A stretch of DNA of 10,902 nucleotides from Candidatus Moraniibacteriota bacterium. Lineage in GTDB: Bacteria; Patescibacteriota; Minisyncoccia; Moranbacterales; UBA9337. Position numbers and translations under genes: made by a program. This document shows, piece by piece, positions 6,423 to 10,902 of the stretch (position 1 is the stretch's first letter; every line of letters begins with the position of its first letter). Location of the stretch: NCBI GenBank assembly GCA_003507475.1, contig DNVQ01000029.1, forward strand, positions 1 to 10,902, in the 5' to 3' direction. The notes under the pieces were generated by a model that worked only from the letters and a program-made list of their open reading frames with translations, was not told where the DNA came from and did not search any database.

Positions 6423-7811
6423 ATGATTAAAAACAAAGAAAAATACAAAATAAAAATCATTGCTTTATTGCTTGTAGTATTTATGATAGTTCCGATAATA
6501 TCTGGTTGCGCCGAAACAAAGTCTCAGAAGTATCTGGTGGATCTTGAAATTTGGGGAAGTTTTGATGACAATGGTGATTTTGCGGAAATATTTGGTGCTC
6601 TCAAAAAAGTTAATCCCTTTATAGATAATATAGTTTACAAAAAAATACCCATAAATACTTATGAGAATGAACTTATTGATGCTATGGCCTCAGGAAATGG
6701 TCCTGATATATTTTTGATAAATAATGCCTGGATGCCGCGCTTTGAGGATAAGGTTGTGCCTGCTCCTGTTGATATAATTAATGAAAAGGATTTTAGAGCG
6801 AATTTCATCGATGTAGTTTCTAACGAATTTATCGGCAAGAACGGTGAAATATATGGAGTGCCGTTGAGTGTAGATTCTCTGGCTCTTTATTATAATAAGG
6901 ATTTATTTAACGCAGCTGGAATAACAGCTCCTCCAACAACTTGGAGTGAATTATTGGATGATAGTAAAAAGATAACTAAGGTTGATGAGGTGGGCGAAAT
7001 AAAAAAATCTGGAATTGCTATGGGAACAATTGAAAATATTAATAGATCTACTGATATTATAGATTTGCTAATGCTTCAAAATGGAGCAAAAATGCCAACT
7101 AAGGATAATCCTGATTTTCAACCTGATTACGCAGTGGCGAGAAATGTTTTGGGATTTTATACTCAATTTTCGAAATTCAGTTCGCCTGCTTATACTTGGA
7201 ATAAAAGAATGGATTATTCTATCGATGCTTTTTATGAAGGAGATTTGGGAATGATGATGAACTATTCTTGGCATATAAATACTTTAAGGAATAAGAATTC
7301 AAAATTGGATTTTGGCATTGCTCCAATTCCTCAAATATCAAGTGAAAATCCAATTAATTTTTCAAATTACTGGTCTTTTGCGGTTAATAAAAATAAGCAA
7401 ATTGTTCAAAGAGAAGGAAAAACTCCTATAACCAATGAAATTAGGGTTCATGAAGCTTGGCAGTTTTTGAAATTTTTGACCTTTAAAAATAATGGAAAGT
7501 TTTTGACTATTAATTATAAAACCAAAAATAAAAAAGAATATTTAAGTGATATTGATCCAGCTAGCTTGTATGCTGAAAAAACTAAAAGACCGGCTGCCAG
7601 AAGAGATTTGATTGAAAAGCAAAAAAATGATCCGACTCTAAGCCCATTTGTCTATGGCAATATGATAGCCAAATCATGGTATAAGAAAAATTCTAACAGT
7701 GTTGAGAATATTTGGGCGGAAGCGGTTAATGGTATAAACCAAGGTGATGTGACGGTTGATCAGGCGCTTCGTTCTGTTGAGTATCGAATGACCCAAATTA
7801 ATGGTAGATAG
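6423..7811 (+). CDS. Family 1 (sugar-type) extracellular solute-binding lipoprotein
   Basis: The product looks like an ABC-transporter sugar-binding protein (SBP_bac_1) anchored outside the membrane by lipid. From ATG 6423 (462 residues) there is a Lys-rich N-terminus, a hydrophobic helix and a lipobox IISGC with Cys29 as the lipidated residue. Family features follow: LEIWGSF (41-47), SGNGPDIFLINNAW (90-103), YGVPLSVDSLALYYNKDLF (144-162), and FYEGDLGMMMNYSWH in the second lobe. A TTG at 6369 would add 18 residues in front of the signal peptide and overlap the methyltransferase gene; it was rejected because the ATG gives a normal lipoprotein signal. No permease or ATPase gene lies nearby, so the transporter partner and ligand are unknown. 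A role in surface sensing or scavenging is equally possible. Confidence 0.87.
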   Translation: MIKNKEKYKIKIIALLLVVFMIVPIISGCAETKSQKYLVDLEIWGSFDDNGDFAEIFGALKKVNPFIDNIVYKKIPINTYENELIDAMASGNGPDIFLINNAWMPRFEDKVVPAPVDIINEKDFRANFIDVVSNEFIGKNGEIYGVPLSVDSLALYYNKDLFNAAGITAPPTTWSELLDDSKKITKVDEVGEIKKSGIAMGTIENINRSTDIIDLLMLQNGAKMPTKDNPDFQPDYAVARNVLGFYTQFSKFSSPAYTWNKRMDYSIDAFYEGDLGMMMNYSWHINTLRNKNSKLDFGIAPIPQISSENPINFSNYWSFAVNKNKQIVQREGKTPITNEIRVHEAWQFLKFLTFKNNGKFLTINYKTKNKKEYLSDIDPASLYAEKTKRPAARRDLIEKQKNDPTLSPFVYGNMIAKSWYKKNSNSVENIWAEAVNGINQGDVTVDQALRSVEYRMTQINGR

Positions 7812-7901
7812 CGTTGAGTGTTATGCCGAAATTCAATTTAATTTGTTTTAGCTATGCTTTAAATCTTTCTGACTACCAAGTCGAACCTTAGTTGGAAGTA
7901 A

Positions 7902-7955
7902 TTTAATTGATTTCTTATCATTTGCACTTAGAATAAAATTAATTTATCAATTAAA
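7902..7955. repeat. AT-rich inverted repeat upstream of the first pilin fusion
   Basis: A 10-base perfect inverted repeat (TTTAATTGAT at 7902-7911, complement at 7946-7955) lies 33 bases before the first pilin-fusion gene. It could be an operator or hairpin, but chance is likely at this base composition. The rest of the 177-base gap shows nothing clear. Confidence 0.25.
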
Positions 7956-7988
7956 ATAAACAGAAAATAAAAATAAAATTATATAAAA

Positions 7989-9050
7989 ATGAAAACTTAT
8001 TCAAGGGCAGATTTATTCAAAAAAACAATTCTCTTTCTCCTTCTATCTTTTTTTGTTTTTTCAATTTCTCCTAATTTTACCTATGCCGCCAAAGACACTG
8101 GCGGACTTGTTCCTTGTGCAGGAGATTCTACTTATGCAAATCGTTGCACCCTTTGTGATTTATTGGTAGGGATAAGAGACATAGTTGCTTGGGGAAAAAA
8201 TATTTTAATAATTCTTGCGATTTTGGCAATTGTAATTGGAGCCATCATGTATATCATTAGCGCCGGGGACAGTGGTGCAATGGAGTCAGCCAAAAATGTT
8301 ATCAAGCAAGCTCTCTGGGGCGTGGTAATAGTTCTAGGTGCATGGTTAATTGTGAATACAGTTTTATGGTTATTTGCTAAGAAAGCTGATTTGGGAATAG
8401 GGGTCACTAATTGGTATGATTTTCAGTGTGGAAGCTCAGCGACTACTGGAGGAGATGAAATTTATCCAGATACGGAAGTGGGTGGAGGTACTGATGATGA
8501 TACAACTCCACCATCTGATGGAACTGATGGATGCCCAGATGGACAAAGCCCTAGTGATGATGGTATGAGTTGCGTGCCGGATACTCCTTCGGTGGACGAT
8601 GAAGATGATGTAGAAGAACCGGCCCCTCTTGATCTTGATAACTATCCATTTTCAGGTATGTCAGAGAGTGAGGCAAGGGCTGAATTGTCTAGATTAAGTA
8701 ATGGAAAAATTGCTGTGTGGGAATCAAGCCCTGGTGCTACGAATATAAGAGATATGAGAAAATCAAGTATTGATGGAGTAGTAGCATTTCAAAAAGAAGT
8801 GGGTCAAAAAGTAACTGTTACAGGCGCAGCGGAAGCTGATGGACCTCATAAGGAGGGGGATTATTCTCATGCCAATGGATACAAGGTGGATATTGATGAT
8901 ACTCCAGCGGTAAATGATTATATCGAAAAAAAATATACTCCTATTGGTTACAGAAAAGATGATGGAGCCAAGCTTTATCAAGATTCAAAAGGGAATGTAT
9001 ATGCTAAAGAAATAGGAAAAAATAGTCATTGGGATGTAACTTATAAATAA
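7989..9050 (+). CDS. T4SS-pilin-like module fused to an M15/Hedgehog-type DD-peptidase-like domain
   Basis: The 353-residue protein begins with a signal peptide (about 1-34, TYAA before the cut). A Cys segment follows (Cys43, Cys53, Cys56; also Cys147), then two helices (about 72-91 and 108-129) flanking a short polar loop, as in VirB2-like T4SS_pilin (PF18895-type) proteins. With the signal removed, the C-terminus should face outside. A strongly acidic, Gly/Asp/Pro-rich linker (about 150-215) leads to a C-terminal domain with the zinc-peptidase pattern SHxxGxxxD: His294 and Asp301, 7 apart as in M15 enzymes. It ends in SHWDVTY (His347-Trp-Asp349), where M15 proteins commonly have HxH. It probably acts on peptidoglycan. 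Residues 9-147 are identical to the next gene's product. No Shine-Dalgarno sequence is present; TATAAA lies at 7982-7987. Confidence 0.83.
   Translation: MKTYSRADLFKKTILFLLLSFFVFSISPNFTYAAKDTGGLVPCAGDSTYANRCTLCDLLVGIRDIVAWGKNILIILAILAIVIGAIMYIISAGDSGAMESAKNVIKQALWGVVIVLGAWLIVNTVLWLFAKKADLGIGVTNWYDFQCGSSATTGGDEIYPDTEVGGGTDDDTTPPSDGTDGCPDGQSPSDDGMSCVPDTPSVDDEDDVEEPAPLDLDNYPFSGMSESEARAELSRLSNGKIAVWESSPGATNIRDMRKSSIDGVVAFQKEVGQKVTVTGAAEADGPHKEGDYSHANGYKVDIDDTPAVNDYIEKKYTPIGYRKDDGAKLYQDSKGNVYAKEIGKNSHWDVTYK
8012..8432 (+). repeat. 421-bp exact direct repeat, copy 1 (pilin module)
   Basis: This stretch matches 9104-9524 base for base at a constant offset of 1092. It covers the signal peptide, Cys segment and both helices of the first pilin fusion. 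Identity stops abruptly at both ends: bases 8011 and 8433 differ from their counterparts. The lack of even silent changes indicates recent duplication or ongoing gene conversion. Confidence 0.95.
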
Positions 9051-9098
9051 ATTATAAAGTAATAACGACTAGGATAGTATAAAGCTATCTCTTTAAAA

Positions 9099-10172
9099 AT
9101 GATTTTATTCAAAAAAACAATTCTCTTTCTCCTTCTATCTTTTTTTGTTTTTTCAATTTCTCCTAATTTTACCTATGCCGCCAAAGACACTGGCGGACTT
9201 GTTCCTTGTGCAGGAGATTCTACTTATGCAAATCGTTGCACCCTTTGTGATTTATTGGTAGGGATAAGAGACATAGTTGCTTGGGGAAAAAATATTTTAA
9301 TAATTCTTGCGATTTTGGCAATTGTAATTGGAGCCATCATGTATATCATTAGCGCCGGGGACAGTGGTGCAATGGAGTCAGCCAAAAATGTTATCAAGCA
9401 AGCTCTCTGGGGCGTGGTAATAGTTCTAGGTGCATGGTTAATTGTGAATACAGTTTTATGGTTATTTGCTAAGAAAGCTGATTTGGGAATAGGGGTCACT
9501 AATTGGTATGATTTTCAGTGTGGAGGAGGCGCAGCTCCGCCCACACCTCCAACGCCACCCACGCCACCCACGCCTCCTACTCCGCCAACACCACCTACGC
9601 CTCCGACTCCTCCAACGCCAGGAACAATTCCTGAAGCCTGCAAACCTTACGAACAAGCTTTTAATGATGCGTCAGGAGGAGACTCTAATCTTAAATGTTT
9701 AATGGTAGGAGTTGCGATGAGTGAAAGTACTTGTAATCCAAATGCCCAAAATGGAAATGGTTGTGGTTTGATGCAAATTGAAGGAGGGGATTGTGAATAT
9801 TGGAAAAGTCATCCAGAAGAGAGTGTCGCTCACGCAACTCAAATGATCAAAAATAATGCTGCCGCTCTTGAAAAATATAAGTCTACTTTCTCCATTGGTA
9901 ATAGTATCAACCAAAGTGGAGAAACTGTAACTTATGGCAATAATAAATATGATACTGGAAACGATGACTTGATAGCCTCTTATAATGCGGGAACAGGAAA
10001 TAGGGCAAATAACGGAAGTGGAAAAAAAGATCCCTTTGTTGTTTCCAGTGATTGCCCAAGTCCGCCGACTCCAGCTTGGCAATGTCATATAAATGCGGGA
10101 GAATTTGGAACAGCTACCCAGCCTTATGTGAAAAATGTGCAAGGTTATCAGGATAGTTGTTTGGGAAAATAG
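9099..10172 (+). CDS. T4SS-pilin-like module fused to an SLT (lytic transglycosylase/lysozyme-like) domain
   Basis: The 357-residue protein has the same signal peptide, Cys segment (Cys37, Cys47, Cys50, Cys141) and two helices (about 66-85 and 102-123) as its upstream neighbour. It is then joined to a stiff (Pro-Pro-Thr)9 linker (147-173) and a lysozyme-fold domain. SLT signatures are AMSESTCNPNAQN with the likely catalytic Glu209, GCGLMQI, and ASYNAG. The family cleaves the glycan strands of peptidoglycan. Several cysteines in the C-terminal region suggest disulfide bonds outside the cell. Two pilin-fused wall-active enzymes side by side, followed by further pilins, suggest local wall opening for a secretion or pilus apparatus. 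ATG 9099 lies 48 bases after the previous stop; no Shine-Dalgarno sequence is present, but TATAAA lies at 9078-9083. Confidence 0.86.
   Translation: MILFKKTILFLLLSFFVFSISPNFTYAAKDTGGLVPCAGDSTYANRCTLCDLLVGIRDIVAWGKNILIILAILAIVIGAIMYIISAGDSGAMESAKNVIKQALWGVVIVLGAWLIVNTVLWLFAKKADLGIGVTNWYDFQCGGGAAPPTPPTPPTPPTPPTPPTPPTPPTPPTPGTIPEACKPYEQAFNDASGGDSNLKCLMVGVAMSESTCNPNAQNGNGCGLMQIEGGDCEYWKSHPEESVAHATQMIKNNAAALEKYKSTFSIGNSINQSGETVTYGNNKYDTGNDDLIASYNAGTGNRANNGSGKKDPFVVSSDCPSPPTPAWQCHINAGEFGTATQPYVKNVQGYQDSCLGK
9104..9524 (+). repeat. 421-bp exact direct repeat, copy 2 (pilin module)
   Basis: Second copy of the repeat at 8012-8432, in the same orientation and reading frame. It starts within the second codon of the second fusion gene and ends just after the conserved cysteine codon that precedes its Pro-Thr linker. 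Confidence 0.95.
9537..9620 (+). repeat. Tandem Pro-Pro-Thr coding repeat
   Basis: Nine consecutive Pro-Pro-Thr units (9537-9617) plus one Pro codon link the pilin module to the SLT domain. Pro and Thr codons vary from unit to unit (CCG, CCC, CCA, CCT; ACA, ACG, ACT), so the array is old or selected at protein level rather than a fresh slippage product. The linker is rigid and extended, like those used to reach across the cell wall. Confidence 0.9.
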
Positions 10173-10342
10173 TTTAAATAGTTTGTAGCTTGTAGTTAGT
10201 AGGTTATATAGGAATATTTTTATGAATCTAAAAAATATAAATTATAATATATTTAATTCATTTTTTATAAAATAACTAAACCCCATATAGCTATAAGATA
10301 ATATCTACAAACTAAACCCTAACACCTAATAACTAAATCAAT
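10171..10342. other. Non-coding gap with TAG-rich left and CTA-rich right tracts
   Basis: The left tract (10179-10206) is TAG-rich; the right tract (10274-10337) is CTA-rich. TAGTTTGTAG at 10179-10188 is the exact complement of CTACAAACTA at 10305-10314. AATAACTAAA occurs directly repeated at 10271-10280 and 10328-10337. The layout resembles the gap at 1985-2360. No gene is seen. Confidence 0.45.
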
Positions 10343-10615
10343 ATGAAAATAATAGAAACAGCTCAGGCTCAAGTGATGGCCAATGCTCCGACGTTTGCGG
10401 AAGTTGGTGGAAATATTTTAAGTTTCATGTTGCGAATTTTTGGATCTCTTGTTATAATAGCACTAGTGATTGTATCTATAATGTATTTTACTGCTGGAGG
10501 AAATGAAGACCAGATTAAGTTAGCTAAAAAATATTTCTTGTATTGTATTGTGGGAATATTTGTAGCGTTGGGTGCGATGATTATTCTTTATCAAGTAAGA
10601 GATTTGTTGGAATAA
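10343..10615 (+). CDS. Small two-helix T4SS-pilin/VirB2-like membrane protein
   Basis: The 90-residue protein has a short polar N-terminus and two hydrophobic helices (about 24-51 and 64-86). The polar stretch between them, AGGNEDQIKLAKKY, is like the AGD..AK.. loop of the two fusion proteins. This two-helix, short-loop layout is typical of VirB2/TrbC and T4SS_pilin families. It carries no extra domain and few cysteines, so it could be a filament or pore subunit rather than an enzyme. No cleaved signal peptide is obvious, unlike its neighbours. The ATG has no Shine-Dalgarno sequence. Distance to the next gene (82 bases) and same strand suggest one transcript with a structured gap between. Assignment rests on topology and context more than on specific motifs. 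Confidence 0.72.
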   Translation: MKIIETAQAQVMANAPTFAEVGGNILSFMLRIFGSLVIIALVIVSIMYFTAGGNEDQIKLAKKYFLYCIVGIFVALGAMIILYQVRDLLE

Positions 10616-10628
10616 AAAAATAAAAATA

Positions 10629-10670
10629 ACCCCAATTAAATATTGCGAATTAAGCAAAATTTAAGGGGGT
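10629..10670 (+). promoter_or_regulatory. Long hairpin covering an upstream Shine-Dalgarno-like site
   Basis: ACCCC (10629-10633) pairs with GGGGT (10666-10670). TTAAAT (10636-10641) pairs with ATTTAA (10659-10664), and TTGC (10643-10646) with GCAA (10654-10657). One A-A mismatch and a small internal loop separate the segments, and a 7-base loop closes the stem. About 15 pairs in total. No T-tract follows, so it is more likely an mRNA-stabilising or translation-control structure than a terminator. Confidence 0.6.
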
Positions 10671-10672
10671 GA
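10663..10672 (+). promoter_or_regulatory. Upstream Shine-Dalgarno-like site (AAGGGGGTGA), in the hairpin
   Basis: It differs at one base from the perfect site 20 bases downstream. An in-frame TTG at 10679 follows at a usable distance (6 bases) and would add six residues (MKGGEL) to the last gene. Most of the site is paired in the hairpin at 10629-10670. Confidence 0.45.
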
Positions 10673-10682
10673 ACAAAATTGA

Positions 10683-10692
10683 AAGGAGGTGA
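10683..10692 (+). promoter_or_regulatory. Perfect Shine-Dalgarno sequence (AAGGAGGTGA)
   Basis: Full complement of the usual 16S rRNA 3' tail, with the GGAGG core 7 bases before ATG 10697. It fixes the start of the last gene and is the only strong ribosome-binding site in the window. Confidence 0.88.
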
Positions 10693-10696
10693 GCTT

Positions 10697-10902
10697 ATGA
10701 AAATAAAAATAAAAAAAATAATTTATTCAATTGCTGCTTTGGGATTATTTGCTCCAGCTTTATTATTGGCTTATGCCCCGCCAGCTGACACAACTCTACC
10801 AGGAGGAAGCATTACTGACATTGTAAAAAAATTCATGTCTTGGATTTTGGGAATGGTGGGTTTCTTAGGAGTGATAGGATTTGCTATTGCTGGAATTCTT
10901 TA
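10697..10902 (+). CDS. Pilin-like membrane protein with signal peptide (3' end beyond the window)
   Basis: The first 68 codons are visible; the window ends inside the gene. A Lys-rich N-terminus (MKIKIKKI) and a hydrophobic stretch ending in LLLAYA form a probable signal peptide, cut near residue 27. A short Pro/Gly-rich segment (PPADTTLPGGS) follows, then a first membrane helix from about residue 48 (SWILGMVGFLGVIGFAIAGIL). This matches the N-terminal half of the CPR T4SS_pilin-type proteins that follow a signal peptide with two helices. It is the fourth such gene in a row. The perfect Shine-Dalgarno suggests strong translation, as expected of a major structural subunit. The in-frame TTG at 10679 is an alternative start. 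Confidence 0.75.
   Translation, partial: MKIKIKKIIYSIAALGLFAPALLLAYAPPADTTLPGGSITDIVKKFMSWILGMVGFLGVIGFAIAGIL

Noticed and set aside
8132..9499. Two identical 91-residue minus-strand open frames (8132-8407 and 9224-9499)
   Set aside because: They are antisense shadows of the duplicated pilin module; their identity follows from the DNA repeat and they show no family features.
8012..9524. The direct repeats as ends of an insertion sequence or as a CRISPR-type array
   Set aside because: The repeats are coding, in frame, and enclose only the rest of a gene; no transposase, terminal inverted repeats or short regularly spaced units are present.
9508..9702. 64-residue plus-strand frame rich in Arg, His, Pro and Leu
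   Set aside because: It is the out-of-frame reading of the Pro-Pro-Thr repeat and has no support of its own.
9699..10142. 147-residue minus-strand open frame opposite the SLT domain
   Set aside because: The plus strand encodes a clear lysozyme-like domain with its motifs; the antisense product has no recognisable features.

Overview
The window is AT-rich and reads well with the standard bacterial code: rnj ends at a TGA, and no gene needs UGA read as an amino acid. Several features point to a Patescibacteria (Candidate Phyla Radiation) genome, probably of Parcubacteria type. These are short intergenic gaps, a SIS-type phosphoglucose/phosphomannose isomerase, a long RNase J, an N-terminally anchored family 5 solute-binding protein, and a run of T4SS-pilin-like proteins fused to wall-active domains. 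The assignment rests on gene content and style, not on a marker-gene comparison.

Layout. The left edge is the 3' end of a tRNA, probably tRNA-Gly. It is followed by secG and a membrane-anchored peptide-type solute-binding protein whose real start is unclear. A 430-base gap holds low-complexity TAG/CTA tracts and a GC-rich palindrome. Next comes the sugar isomerase, then a 342-base gap with four successive RNA-type hairpins leading into RNase J. A small SAM methyltransferase and a family 1 sugar-binding lipoprotein follow. All recognised genes are on the + strand.

The right third (7989-10902) is the most interesting part. It is a tandem set of four small-pilin-like genes. The first two share an exact 421-bp direct repeat encoding a signal peptide, a Cys-rich segment and a two-helix pilin module. 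Each copy is then joined to a different extracytoplasmic domain: an M15/Hedgehog-type DD-peptidase-like domain behind an acidic linker, or an SLT lysozyme-like domain behind a (Pro-Pro-Thr)9 linker. Two pilin-like proteins without enzyme domains follow. The second is cut by the window edge; it has the only perfect Shine-Dalgarno sequence here, preceded by a hairpin that covers a second, weaker one.

Inference: this locus probably supplies cell-wall-remodelling and pilin-like parts for a type IV secretion or surface-filament apparatus. The constant-head/variable-tail layout suggests shuffling or gene conversion of domain cassettes. The remaining genes are housekeeping (protein export, central carbon metabolism, RNA decay) or uptake-related and do not form an obvious pathway together.
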